From assembly GCF_004216755.1 (NCBI RefSeq), contig NZ_SGWZ01000004.1, positions 376,017 to 440,016 of the forward strand: DNA of 64,000 nt. Direction: 5' to 3'. This DNA comes from Kerstersia gyiorum (GTDB lineage Bacteria > Pseudomonadota > Gammaproteobacteria > Burkholderiales > Burkholderiaceae_B). How positions within the stretch are numbered: position 1 is the stretch's first letter; every line of letters begins with the position of its first letter. Below are positions 9,521 through 17,640 of the stretch, one piece after another. Made by a program: the position numbers and the translations under genes. Below the pieces are notes generated by a model, which saw only the letters and a list, made by a program, of their open reading frames with translations, was not told the DNA's origin and searched no databases.

Positions 9521-9536
9521 TGGCACGGGAATTGCT
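9521..9536 (+). promoter_or_regulatory. sigma-54 promoter of dctA
   Basis: TGGCACGGGAATTGCT matches the -24/-12 consensus TGGCAC-N5-TTGCW exactly, with correct GG-to-GC spacing. Transcription would start near 9547, giving a leader of about 160 bases before the dctA ATG. Confidence 0.88.
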
Positions 9537-9706
9537 TAAGTGCGCGTAAGCAAGTGCCAGGCCCTGGTCTTGCATGTACGCCATCAGGCGGAACACGGCG
9601 CAGCGGAAAAACCGTTCGCTGCGGACTAAGCATCCTTTGGGCAAGAGGCGCGCCGCTAAAAAACAGACGCGCCAGGACAGTCGAAACCAGAAAGGGGACA
9701 AACGAC

Positions 9707-11095
9707 ATGGCCGATATTTTCATCGGTGGCAGCGCGCCCGTGCGCAGGCCAAAAATCTATCAAATTCTTTATGTCCAGGTCATCGTGGCCATCACGATAG
9801 GCATTCTGCTGGGCCATTTCTGGCCCGATATCGGTGAGAAAATGCAGCCCCTGGGGGAGGCTTTCATCAAGCTGGTAAAGATGATCATCGCGCCGGTGAT
9901 TTTCCTGACAGTGACGACGGGTATCGCCGCGATGAGCGACCTGCAGAAGGTTGGACGGGTGGTCGGCAAGGCCATGATCTACTTCCTGACGTTCTCCACG
10001 CTGGCGCTGATCGTGGGCCTGATTGTCAGCAACCTGGTGCAGCCCGGCCATGGCATGCATATTGACCCGGTGTCACTGGACCCGGCCTCCGTGCAGGGCT
10101 ATGTGGACAAGGCCCATGACAGCACCATCACTGCCTTTCTGATGGGTATCATTCCCGATACCTTGATCAGCCCATTCAATACCGGCAATATCCTGCAAGT
10201 CCTGTTCGTATCGGTGCTGTTCGGCATTTCGCTGGCCATGGTGGGCGAGCGTGGCAAGCCGGTACTGACCTTCATGCAATCGCTGATGAGCCCGGTGTTC
10301 CGCCTGGTGGCGATTCTGATGAAGGCGGCTCCGATCGGTGCCTTTGGTGCCATGGCCTTCACCATCGGCAAATATGGCATCGAATCCGTGTCCAGCCTGG
10401 CCTTGCTGGTCGTGACCTTTTACCTGACGTCGGTGTTTTTCGTGTTGTTCGTGCTGGGCGCCGTGGCGCGCTACAACGGCTTTTCCATTGTGAAGCTGGT
10501 GCGCTACATTCGCGAAGAGCTGCTGCTGGTGTTGGGGACGAGTTCCTCTGAGGCGGCATTGCCAACCCTGATGCAGAAAATGGAACGGGCAGGGTGTGCC
10601 AAATCGGTGGTAGGCCTGGTGGTTCCCACGGGCTATTCATTCAATCTGGATGGCACGAATATCTATATGACGATGGCGGCGCTTTTCATTGCGCAAGCCT
10701 GTGATATTCCGTTGACGCTACAGCAGCAATTGCTGCTCCTGCTGGTTGCCATGCTTAGCTCCAAGGGGGCGGCTGGTGTGACGGGGGCCGGTTTCATTAC
10801 CCTGGCGGCAACGCTGTCGGTCGTGCCGAGTGTGCCGATTGCCGGCATGGCCCTGATTCTCGGTATCGACCGTTTCATGTCGGAATGCCGTGCGTTGACG
10901 AACCTGACCGGCAATGCCGTCGCAGCCATTGTCGTGGCCCGTTGGGAAGGTGAATTGGATCAGGAACGCCTGCATGCTGTGCTGGACGGCGAGCCGGTGC
11001 CGGATATCCTCGCCAGTGCACCGGTATCTGACCTGGACTCAGAGGCGGATCGCCGCGACGCGCCTGCGGGCGTCCTGCCGCAACACAGCGCCTGA
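9707..11095 (+). CDS. dctA: C4-dicarboxylate:H+/Na+ symporter DctA
   Basis: A 462-residue inner-membrane symporter of the DAACS/glutamate-transporter family that imports succinate, fumarate and malate. The serine-rich re-entrant loop motif TSSSEAALPTLMQKME and the substrate-site motif YSFNLDGTNIYMT are both intact. The reading frame is open back to 9395, but the ATG at 9707 has an AAGGGG ribosome site just upstream and gives the family N-terminus. It is transcribed divergently from dctBD and followed by a clear terminator, so it is a monocistronic sigma-54/DctD-controlled gene. Confidence 0.95.
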   Translation: MADIFIGGSAPVRRPKIYQILYVQVIVAITIGILLGHFWPDIGEKMQPLGEAFIKLVKMIIAPVIFLTVTTGIAAMSDLQKVGRVVGKAMIYFLTFSTLALIVGLIVSNLVQPGHGMHIDPVSLDPASVQGYVDKAHDSTITAFLMGIIPDTLISPFNTGNILQVLFVSVLFGISLAMVGERGKPVLTFMQSLMSPVFRLVAILMKAAPIGAFGAMAFTIGKYGIESVSSLALLVVTFYLTSVFFVLFVLGAVARYNGFSIVKLVRYIREELLLVLGTSSSEAALPTLMQKMERAGCAKSVVGLVVPTGYSFNLDGTNIYMTMAALFIAQACDIPLTLQQQLLLLLVAMLSSKGAAGVTGAGFITLAATLSVVPSVPIAGMALILGIDRFMSECRALTNLTGNAVAAIVVARWEGELDQERLHAVLDGEPVPDILASAPVSDLDSEADRRDAPAGVLPQHSA

Positions 11096-11431
11096 TGTAC
11101 TGTTGCCCTGGTGCGCCGAAGGTGGCCAGGGCCAGGCAAAAAGCCACCCGTTGCCGGTCAATACTGGCAGTCGACGGGTGGCTTTTTTGATTTCGCGTAT
11201 GAGAATCGGACTTGTCTATTAATCAAGATAGCCTCAGAATGTCCGGATTCTGCTTTTGTCGGGCCAGAGAAACTTTACGGAATTGACCGCTTTTGTATTT
11301 CAAGTGGGATATCGAGTTGTGAATAAGTCCCATTTATTTTACAATTTTCACTTGCCTGATTGAATGTCTTTCTCAGGTTGTTTCTCTGTCATGGGGGCGG
11401 ACAGCCGCCAGCTAAGCGATGTTTCCTTTTC
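11096..11431 (+). promoter_or_regulatory. dctA-tonB intergenic region with candidate tonB promoter
   Basis: Contains the dctA terminator (11138-11187). A sigma-70-like promoter then follows: TTGTGA at 11317-11322, a 17-base spacer and TACAAT at 11340-11345. Transcription would start near 11352. I looked for a Fur box and found only weak A/T-rich resemblance, so iron control is expected from function but not shown here. Confidence 0.45.
11138..11187 (+). terminator. rho-independent terminator of dctA
   Basis: Arms AAAAAGCCACCCG (11138-11150) and CGGGTGGCTTTTT (11174-11186), followed by a further T. Strong stem with T-run. Confidence 0.88.
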
Positions 11432-12280
11432 ATGCTTCATAACATAAACAACTGGTCCACGCAGCGCTACCCGATTGGCCTGCGTGTAGGTGCCGGTGTG
11501 GCTGTGGTTGCCTTGCATGCTGCCTTGTTCGGCGTGCTTTTCCTGGCTGAGGGGGAACCCCCGGTACAGGAAGAGCCCGAAGCCGTCATGGTGCGCTTCG
11601 TGGATATCAGCCCGGATCCACAATTGGCCAAGGCACCTCAGGCTGACACGCCGCCGGCGCCGCCGCCACCGCCCCCAGTCGAACCCGAACCCGAGCCTGA
11701 GCCCGAACCCGATGAGCCTGAGGTCGAACCCGACCCCGAGCCGGAACCCGTGGTCGAGCCCGAGCCTGACATCAAGCCGCCTGTCGTTGAGGAAGCGCCC
11801 AAGGTCAAGCCCCAACCGAAGCCGAAACCCAAACCCAAGCCCGTGGCACCGCCTGCCGTGACGCCGGTGCAGGAGCCGGTGGAAGACGCGCCGCCTTCGG
11901 ATGCGCCGCCGTCGGATCTGCCGCCCAGCGGCGATCCCGATGCGAAAGGCACGCCCAGCGGCCCGCAAATGGGCACACCGCCAGACCAGCCGCGCATGAT
12001 CGGTCACGTGGATTACCTCGGGCGCCGGCCGCTGCCGGATTACCCGCAAGCGTCGCAGCAGCGCCGCGAGCAGGGTCGGGTGGTGATCCGCGTACTGATC
12101 AACACCAACGGTGAGGTCGAGGATGCGCAGGTGCAGCAATCGTCCGGATTCGAACGCCTGGATCGTTCGGCCTTGGCGGCAGCGCGCAAATCGCGTTTCA
12201 AGCCATACACCGAAAACGGTGTTCCGTACCCGGCGATGGCTGATATCCCGTTCGATTTCGTCCTGAGAAACAGGCGTTGA
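11432..12280 (+). CDS. tonB: TonB energy transducer
   Basis: About 282 residues. One N-terminal membrane anchor (about 13-36) precedes a long, extended Pro/Glu then Pro/Lys spacer (EP and KP dipeptide runs, about residues 70-145) that spans the periplasm. The C-terminal TonB domain has the family core YPQASQQRREQGRVVIRVLI and ends FDFVLRNRR. It transmits proton-motive energy from ExbBD to TonB-dependent outer-membrane receptors. No strong ribosome site is visible. The first in-frame ATG at 11432 is chosen because the upstream extension begins with TTG and is not family-like. It precedes exbB and exbD on the same strand. Confidence 0.9.
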   Translation: MLHNINNWSTQRYPIGLRVGAGVAVVALHAALFGVLFLAEGEPPVQEEPEAVMVRFVDISPDPQLAKAPQADTPPAPPPPPPVEPEPEPEPEPDEPEVEPDPEPEPVVEPEPDIKPPVVEEAPKVKPQPKPKPKPKPVAPPAVTPVQEPVEDAPPSDAPPSDLPPSGDPDAKGTPSGPQMGTPPDQPRMIGHVDYLGRRPLPDYPQASQQRREQGRVVIRVLINTNGEVEDAQVQQSSGFERLDRSALAAARKSRFKPYTENGVPYPAMADIPFDFVLRNRR

Positions 12281-12390
12281 GTTCAGGCGTCCTTCCCTGT
12301 CGGGAGGGATGCCGCTGGTTTTTAATCCAATCGGATCGCAGCACGCCGCAGCGGCAAGCGACCAATAAGTATTTGTCATGAGGAAATAAG

Positions 12391-13509
12391 ATGTCCGATA
12401 CCTTGATTACGCCGACGACGTTGGCCCAAGTGTTGGCGCAGGTGTCGCCGGCGGCGGATGCGGCGAGCAATGCGGGTACAGCCGCTGCCGGCGCGACTGC
12501 CGTCCAGGGAGGCGCCAATGTCGCCGCGGCCCAGGCCGCCCAGGCGGGCGAGGCCCTGCAGGCAGGTGCCGATGCCACTGCTGCCCAGGCTGGTGCAGCC
12601 TTGCAATCTGGCGCTGACGCAGTCCAGCAAGCCGGTGCTGCCCTGCAGACCGGCGCCGATGCCGCGGCCGCCCAAGCCGGCACGGCGTTGCAGTCGGGCG
12701 CCGACATGGCCAGCTCGCTGGGCCAGCATGCCGCCAATGCTGGCGCTGCTGCTGCCGAGCAAAGCATGGGCTTCCTGCACTTCGTCGCCCAGAGCGACGT
12801 TGTGGGCAAGGCGCTGTTCATCATCCTGTTGGTGATGTCCCTGATCAGCTGGTACCTGATCGTCGTCAAGGCGATTTCCAACTACCGTACCCGCAAGCGC
12901 GCCCGTTCTTTCCTCGACAAGTTCTGGAATGCCAGCTCGCTGGAGCAGGTCGAAAATGAAATCATTACCCACGGCGCCAACGACCCGTTCTCGCACCTGA
13001 CGAGTCACGCGGTCTATGCGCAGAAGCATCATGCCAAGTACGGCGCCACCAAGCTGGAAGAATCCGGCAGCAACGGCGATTTCGTCAGCCGCACCATGCG
13101 CAAGGTTATCGACGAAGAAACCGCCAAACTGGAAAATGGCCTGACGGTACTGGCATCGGTGGGTTCTACCGCACCGTTCGTCGGTCTGTTCGGTACGGTG
13201 TGGGGCGTGTATCACGCGCTGGTCGGCATTGGCATGTCCGATGGCATGACGATCAACCGCATCGCCGGTCCGGTCGGCGAGGCGCTGATCATGACCGGCC
13301 TGGGCCTGGCCGTCGCCATTCCCGCCGTGCTGGCGTTCAACGCCTTCGTGCGCAGCAACCGCGTGCTGTTGTCGCGCCTGGATGCCTTTGCCTACGATCT
13401 CTTCGCCTTCCTGAGCACCGGCCAGCAAGTTGAGCTCTCCGACGGCAAGCTGCGTGCACTGCAGCGCCGTGGCGGCCAGGCTGCGGCACAAACCAAAGGA
13501 GCCAACTGA
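12391..13509 (+). CDS. exbB: ExbB/MotA/TolQ proton-channel protein with repeat-rich N-terminal extension
   Basis: A 372-residue ExbB. The C-terminal ~230 residues are the family core: first TM near 137-157, and the paired TMs near 245-330 including VGLFGTVWGVYHAL and the GPVGEALIMTGLGLAVAIPAV region. The N-terminal ~125 residues are unusual: Ala/Gln/Gly-rich, with no clear signal peptide, and four tandem 14-15-residue repeats of the form QAGxALQxGADAxxA (residues 51-65, 66-79, 80-94, 95-109). ExbB partners ExbD and TonB in the inner membrane. The ATG at 12391 follows a good AGGAAATAAG ribosome site, so the extension is translated. The stop overlaps the exbD start (TGATG). Confidence 0.92.
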   Translation: MSDTLITPTTLAQVLAQVSPAADAASNAGTAAAGATAVQGGANVAAAQAAQAGEALQAGADATAAQAGAALQSGADAVQQAGAALQTGADAAAAQAGTALQSGADMASSLGQHAANAGAAAAEQSMGFLHFVAQSDVVGKALFIILLVMSLISWYLIVVKAISNYRTRKRARSFLDKFWNASSLEQVENEIITHGANDPFSHLTSHAVYAQKHHAKYGATKLEESGSNGDFVSRTMRKVIDEETAKLENGLTVLASVGSTAPFVGLFGTVWGVYHALVGIGMSDGMTINRIAGPVGEALIMTGLGLAVAIPAVLAFNAFVRSNRVLLSRLDAFAYDLFAFLSTGQQVELSDGKLRALQRRGGQAAAQTKGAN

Positions 13510-13994
13510 TGGCTTTCGGCAGCTTTGACAGCAAGCAGGGCAGCGGCCATGCCATGTCTGAAATCAACATGGTTCCGTTGATCGACGTGATGCTGGTCTT
13601 GCTGGTTATTTTCATCATCACCGCGCCTTTGCTGGCGCACTCGGTGCGCATCAACCTGCCGCAGGCCAGTTCCGAGCAGATCGAAGAAAATCCCAAGACC
13701 ATCGACCTTGCGATTGATGCTGGCGGCGTGGTGTTCTGGAATGATGAGATCGTGTTGCTGGATGACTTGACTGGCCGCTTCGCGTCCATCTCGCACGAGC
13801 GTCCGCAACCGGAAGTGCGTATCCGCGCCGATCTGAACACCCGCTATGAAACCCTGGCGCGTGTGATGGCCAGCGCCCGCCGCTCCGGTATTGCCCGTAT
13901 CGGTTTCATCACCCAGCCTGGTGCGCCAGGTTCGGCTGCTGCAGAAGCTGCCGAAGGCGCTCCGGCCGAGGCTGCGCCGCACGCGGCACACTGA
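13509..13994 (+). CDS. exbD: ExbD biopolymer transport protein
   Basis: A 161-residue ExbD/TolR protein. A short cytoplasmic N-terminus leads to a single TM helix near 19-39, beginning MSEINMVPLIDVMLVLLVIF with the channel aspartate in LIDVM. A periplasmic domain follows. An Ala/Glu/Pro-rich tail (about the last 25 residues) is extra compared with many ExbD proteins. The start shares a base with the exbB stop, so the pair is translationally coupled, and a very strong terminator follows at 14073. Confidence 0.93.
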   Translation: MAFGSFDSKQGSGHAMSEINMVPLIDVMLVLLVIFIITAPLLAHSVRINLPQASSEQIEENPKTIDLAIDAGGVVFWNDEIVLLDDLTGRFASISHERPQPEVRIRADLNTRYETLARVMASARRSGIARIGFITQPGAPGSAAAEAAEGAPAEAAPHAAH

Positions 13995-14072
13995 GGCAGG
14001 CTCCATCGGGGCACTATGGGCGCCGGTCGGAACATGACAGCCGGGCAGCCCAGGCGGCCCGGCCTGCCGGAA

Positions 14073-14110
14073 AAACACCCCGGAAACGTTTTCCCGTTTC
14101 CGGGGTGTTT
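14073..14110 (+). terminator. strong terminator of tonB-exbB-exbD
   Basis: Perfect 16-base arms, 14073-14088 (AAACACCCCGGAAACG) and 14095-14110, with a 6-base loop. The stem itself ends in TTT and is followed by CGTTTTG. It separates the exb genes from the two-component pair. Confidence 0.88.
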
Positions 14111-14154
14111 CGTTTTGATGTCCCGCCTGCAAGCCTTCGGATAGAATTCATCAC

Positions 14155-14826
14155 ATGAGAGTACTCCTGATAGAAGACGATGCCACGCTGGGCCATGCGC
14201 TGCGGGAATTCCTGCAGGACCAGGCCTATGCGGTTGATTGGCTGCAGAACGGTACCCAGGTGCAGAGTGCACTGGATGGGCATTCCTATGATTTGCTGGT
14301 GCTGGATCTCAACCTACCGGATGCCGATGGTTTGGATATCCTGCAACGCATACGCGCGGCGGGCGATGATGTACCGGTATTGATCCTGACGGCGCGCGAC
14401 AGCCTGGGCGACCGAGTGCAGGGCCTGGATGCCGGGGCCGATGATTACGTGGTCAAGCCTTTCGAGCTGGCTGAACTGGCCGCTCGCGTGCGTGCGCTGG
14501 CACGCCGCCGCCTCGGTCAGGCGCAGCCCTTGCTGGAGGCTGGTCTGCTGTCCATGGATACCGTGGGCCGCGAAGTGCGGGCCCAGGGCGAACGCCTGGG
14601 GCTGTCGGCACGCGAGTTTTCCGTATTGGAAATGTTGATGACGCGTCTGGGCAAGGTCGTCACCAAGCGCCAGATCGTCAATTCCTTGTCTGCCTGGGAT
14701 GCTGATTTCAGCGAGAACGCCGTCGAGGTCTATGTCTACCGCTTGCGCAAGCGCCTGGAAGGTTGCGGCGTCAGTATCCAGACGGTGCGCGGCTTTGGCT
14801 ACGTGCTGGAGCCATGCAGCGAGTAA
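14155..14826 (+). CDS. OmpR-family response regulator, QseB/TctD-like
   Basis: A 223-residue two-domain regulator. The receiver has acidic residues EDD at 7-9, the phosphoacceptor Asp in LDLNLPD (about 51) and the conserved Lys in VVKPFEL. The OmpR winged helix occupies about 125-220, with LSAREFSVLEML and VYVYRLRKRLE. This is the QseB/PmrA/TctD type. It overlaps the kinase gene downstream by 13 bases, so the two form one operon. No target promoter is evident, although tonB-exbBD lie immediately upstream beyond the terminator. Confidence 0.92.
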   Translation: MRVLLIEDDATLGHALREFLQDQAYAVDWLQNGTQVQSALDGHSYDLLVLDLNLPDADGLDILQRIRAAGDDVPVLILTARDSLGDRVQGLDAGADDYVVKPFELAELAARVRALARRRLGQAQPLLEAGLLSMDTVGREVRAQGERLGLSAREFSVLEMLMTRLGKVVTKRQIVNSLSAWDADFSENAVEVYVYRLRKRLEGCGVSIQTVRGFGYVLEPCSE

Positions 14827-15941
14827 GCAGCAAACCGGACGCGCGCGGCAGCATCCTGCGCCGGGGCTCGTTGGCACGCCATCTGCTGGTGCGCCTGTTA
14901 CCGCCCATCTTGGCGCTGGTCTGCGTGGATATCGGTGCTACCTGGGTACTGACACATAAGCTGGATGCTTCCAGCTGGGTGTTGGAAGACGTGTTCTGGT
15001 TCATGGTGGCGGGACAACTGGCGTCTTTGCTGCTGTTCGGCTGGGTGTTGGTTGTCGGTGTGCGCTCCGGCCTGAAAGGGGTGACCGACCTGTCTGAATC
15101 ACTGGGTGAGCGCAGCGCCGAGGATCTTCAGCCCTTGCCGTCGAATCACCTGCCGCTGGAAATCGTGCCGTTGGTGGAGCGCACCAATGAATTGTTGGCG
15201 CGTCTGGATGCTTCCATGGCAGCGCAGCGGCGTTTCATCGGCCATGCGGCGCACCAGTTCCGCACCCCCCTGAGCGGCCTGAAACTGGAATCCGAGTTGA
15301 TGCTGGCCCGCTCTTTACCTGAGGACATCGAGGCGCGGGCGCGGCGCATCAAGTCGGTGACTGACCGCATGATCCGGCTTGGGCAGCAATTGCTGGTGTT
15401 GGCGCGGGTGGACCCGGGCGTGCGGCCGCAGGACAGCTTCGTTTCCATGGATTTGTGCGAATGGGCCAGGCACAGTGGCGCCCGCTGGCTGGGCAAGGCC
15501 AGGGAAGCCGGACTGGAGCTGGACCTGAGCGCGCCCCCGCACCCGGTCTGGATAGATGGCGACCCGTTGCTGCTGGACGAACTTCTTGGCAACCTCATAG
15601 ATAACGCACTGCGCTACGCGACGGGTGCGACCATGCTGCGGCTGCGCATCGGCAGCACGCCACCGGTGCTGGTGGTGGAGGATGACGGAGTCGGCCTGGC
15701 GCCCGAAGAACAGGAGAAAATCTTCGAGGCATTCTATCGTGGGCCGTCGGCGGTGCCGGGCGGGGCAGGGCTGGGCCTGGCCATCGTCAGGGAAATTGCA
15801 GAAGCGCATGGCGCCTGGTGGCGCCTGGAAAGCCGGCCGGCCCTGTCGGGCACGCGTTTCAGCGTAGTATTTCCCGGCCCGCGCAAGGGTGCAGTGCTGA
15901 ATCGGCAGGAACGCCGCAAGTGGGAATCCGCCGGTAATTGA
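14814..15941 (+). CDS. sensor histidine kinase with minimal periplasmic loop
   Basis: About 375 residues. Two TM helices (near 25-46 and 60-82) are separated by only about 15 residues, so there is almost no periplasmic sensor. A linker, H-box (GHAAHQFRTPLSGL), N-box (NLIDNALRYAT), G1 (VEDDGVGL) and G2 (GGAGLGLAIV) all look intact. It pairs with the response regulator it overlaps. The ATG at 14814 is the natural start; upstream codons in frame lie in the regulator. Kinases of this layout often sense within the membrane or through a partner. The signal is unknown. Confidence 0.9.
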   Translation: MQRVSSKPDARGSILRRGSLARHLLVRLLPPILALVCVDIGATWVLTHKLDASSWVLEDVFWFMVAGQLASLLLFGWVLVVGVRSGLKGVTDLSESLGERSAEDLQPLPSNHLPLEIVPLVERTNELLARLDASMAAQRRFIGHAAHQFRTPLSGLKLESELMLARSLPEDIEARARRIKSVTDRMIRLGQQLLVLARVDPGVRPQDSFVSMDLCEWARHSGARWLGKAREAGLELDLSAPPHPVWIDGDPLLLDELLGNLIDNALRYATGATMLRLRIGSTPPVLVVEDDGVGLAPEEQEKIFEAFYRGPSAVPGGAGLGLAIVREIAEAHGAWWRLESRPALSGTRFSVVFPGPRKGAVLNRQERRKWESAGN

Positions 15942-16012
15942 ACCGCCAGGAACTGGCCTGGCAGGCCGGTGGCCGGCCTGCCAGCGACACGCCCGCAGCC
16001 CGGGCGGCCGGA

Positions 16013-16951
16013 TCAGCGTTTGCCGATCAGCAGGAATTCCATCAGTGCTTTTTGCACGTGCATGCGGTTTTCCGCTTCATCCCAGACCACGCTTTGCGGT
16101 CCGTCTATGACTTGGGCCGTGACTTCTTCGCCGCGATGCGCGGGCAGACAGTGCATGAAGACGGCATCGGCGTTGGCTTGCGACATCAGGCGTTCGTCCA
16201 CGCGCCAGCCGGCGAAGGCTGCGCGGCGTTCGGCATTTTCCGCTTCATAGCCCATGCTGGTCCAGACGTCCGTCGTGACGAGGTCTGCGCCACGGCAGGC
16301 TTCGGCGGGGTCGTCGAATTGCTTCAGCACGTGAGGCGCGGGCTGGCCAATGCGGGCCGGGTCCAGTGCATAGCCCGGCGGCGTTGAGACATGCAAGGTG
16401 AAACCCAGCATTTCGGCGGCCTGCAACCAGGTATAGGACATATTATTCGCGTCGCCGATCCAGGCTACCGTCTTGCCCGCGATGGGGCCGCGATGTTCGA
16501 TGAACGTGAAGATGTCGGCCAGGATCTGGCAGGGATGGTATTCGTTGGTCAGGCCGTTGATGACCGGCACGCGAGAGTGGGACGCAAAGCGTTCGATGCG
16601 AGTCTGCTCGAAGGTGCGGATCATGACTAGGTCCACCATGCGCGAAACGACCCGGGCGGTATCTTCGATGGGTTCGGAGCGGCCCAGCTGGGAGTCGTTG
16701 GTGGTCAGGTGGATGACGGAACCGCCAAGCTGGTACATGCCTGCCTCGAAAGAGACGCGGGTACGCGTGCTGGCCTTCTCGAACACCATGGCCAGGGTGC
16801 GGTCATGCAGGGTCAGATGCGGGATGTAACGCTTGAAGTCATCCTTGATGATGCGGGCGCGGTCGAGCAGATACAGGATCTCGTCGCGGGTCAGATCAGT
16901 GAATTGCAGGAAGTGACGCAAAGGGGCAGCTTGTTGGGGTGTCTGGGTCAT
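16013..16951 (-). CDS. argF: ornithine carbamoyltransferase
   Basis: A 312-residue anabolic-type ornithine carbamoyltransferase, converting ornithine and carbamoyl phosphate to citrulline in arginine synthesis. The carbamoyl-phosphate loop STRTRVSFEAGMYQLGG is intact, as are HPCQILAD and the catalytic-cysteine motif HCLPAHRGEEV. The open frame extends upstream, but the ATG at 16951 gives the family N-terminus (LRHFLQFTDLTRDEILYLL). It is divergent from the DUF3579 gene. argH lies about 21 kb away in the same window. Confidence 0.95.
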   Translation of the reverse strand: MTQTPQQAAPLRHFLQFTDLTRDEILYLLDRARIIKDDFKRYIPHLTLHDRTLAMVFEKASTRTRVSFEAGMYQLGGSVIHLTTNDSQLGRSEPIEDTARVVSRMVDLVMIRTFEQTRIERFASHSRVPVINGLTNEYHPCQILADIFTFIEHRGPIAGKTVAWIGDANNMSYTWLQAAEMLGFTLHVSTPPGYALDPARIGQPAPHVLKQFDDPAEACRGADLVTTDVWTSMGYEAENAERRAAFAGWRVDERLMSQANADAVFMHCLPAHRGEEVTAQVIDGPQSVVWDEAENRMHVQKALMEFLLIGKR

Positions 16952-17267
16952 GGTTGTCTGCGTGATGGTTCCTGCGCCGGGCAGTCTGTGCAGCGCAGCA
17001 TATGAAGCACTCCGGCCCGGGGGCCAGCGCGATTCCGCCACTGCCCGGCATGCCTGGGGCGATGCCGGACATGCGCCTGGCCAGGCCGGCGCAAAACGGG
17101 CGCCGACAACAGCTCAGGCACGTGGCCGAGCTATCTATCATACCTGACGGGCGGCAATTGGCATGTGACATGGCGCGCCATGCGCGGCACATCTGGGTTC
17201 AATCATATACAATCCCTGCGCAGGCAAGTTGCAGCGCAGGACATTTGTCTTTGTCGGGCAGCTTGCC
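16952..17267. promoter_or_regulatory. argF / DUF3579 divergent gap
   Basis: A 316-base gap that must carry promoters for both genes. TATACA at 17206-17211 could be a -10 for the rightward gene, but I see no matching -35. I find no clear ArgR box and no ORF. Confidence 0.25.
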
Positions 17268-17585
17268 ATGTCTGTTGATCCTGGTGCGTTTTCCATGACA
17301 GAACAAGTAAGCCAACACATTATCCACGGCGTGACAGAATCGGGGCAGCGCTTTCGCCCCAGTGACTGGGCCGAGCGCCTGGCGGGCGTGATGGCTCCCT
17401 TCCGACCGGTCGGTTCCCCGGCCAGTCACCTGACCTATTCCCCTTACGTCGTGCCTACCGTCATCGACGGCGTGCGTTGCGTGGTGGTGGACAACCGCTT
17501 GCGCGAGCTCGAACCGCTGGCCTGGAAGTTCGTCATCGGCTTTGCCCAGGACAACGGCCTGAAGATCAGCGAACGCAAGGGCTGA
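17268..17585 (+). CDS. DUF3579 family protein
   Basis: A small soluble protein of about 105 residues. The core FRPSDWAERLAGVMAPFR, the later SPYVVPTVIDGVRCVVVDNRLRELEP, and a C-terminal WKFVIGFAQDNGLK are characteristic of the DUF3579 family of Betaproteobacteria. Its function is unknown. In this lineage it commonly sits beside argF, as here, divergently. The start is uncertain: 17268 gives MSVDPGAF and 17295 gives MTEQ, and neither has a strong ribosome site. Confidence 0.82.
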   Translation: MSVDPGAFSMTEQVSQHIIHGVTESGQRFRPSDWAERLAGVMAPFRPVGSPASHLTYSPYVVPTVIDGVRCVVVDNRLRELEPLAWKFVIGFAQDNGLKISERKG

Positions 17586-17640
17586 TCTCTGCACAGTCCC
17601 TCGTCGTTGCCATGCCTGCCGCAGCAGGCATGGCAGCACG

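Larger units (their letters stand above)
9362..9706 (+). promoter_or_regulatory. dctB-dctA divergent control region (345 bases)
   Basis: This gap holds two palindromes (9365-9382, 9396-9413), a sigma-54 promoter (9521-9536) and about 160 bases of dctA leader. The leader has a small hairpin with arms CGCAGCG (9599-9605) and CGCTGCG (9617-9623). I see no ORF of its own. Confidence 0.75.

Noticed and set aside
11199..11222. Possible Fur box upstream of tonB
   Set aside because: The A/T-rich stretch has too few matches to the GATAAT-type repeats to support a call.
11680..11860. Dense repeats in DNA (EP/KP-coding)
   Set aside because: These encode the Pro/Glu and Pro/Lys spacer normal for TonB, so they are not an independent DNA repeat or CRISPR.
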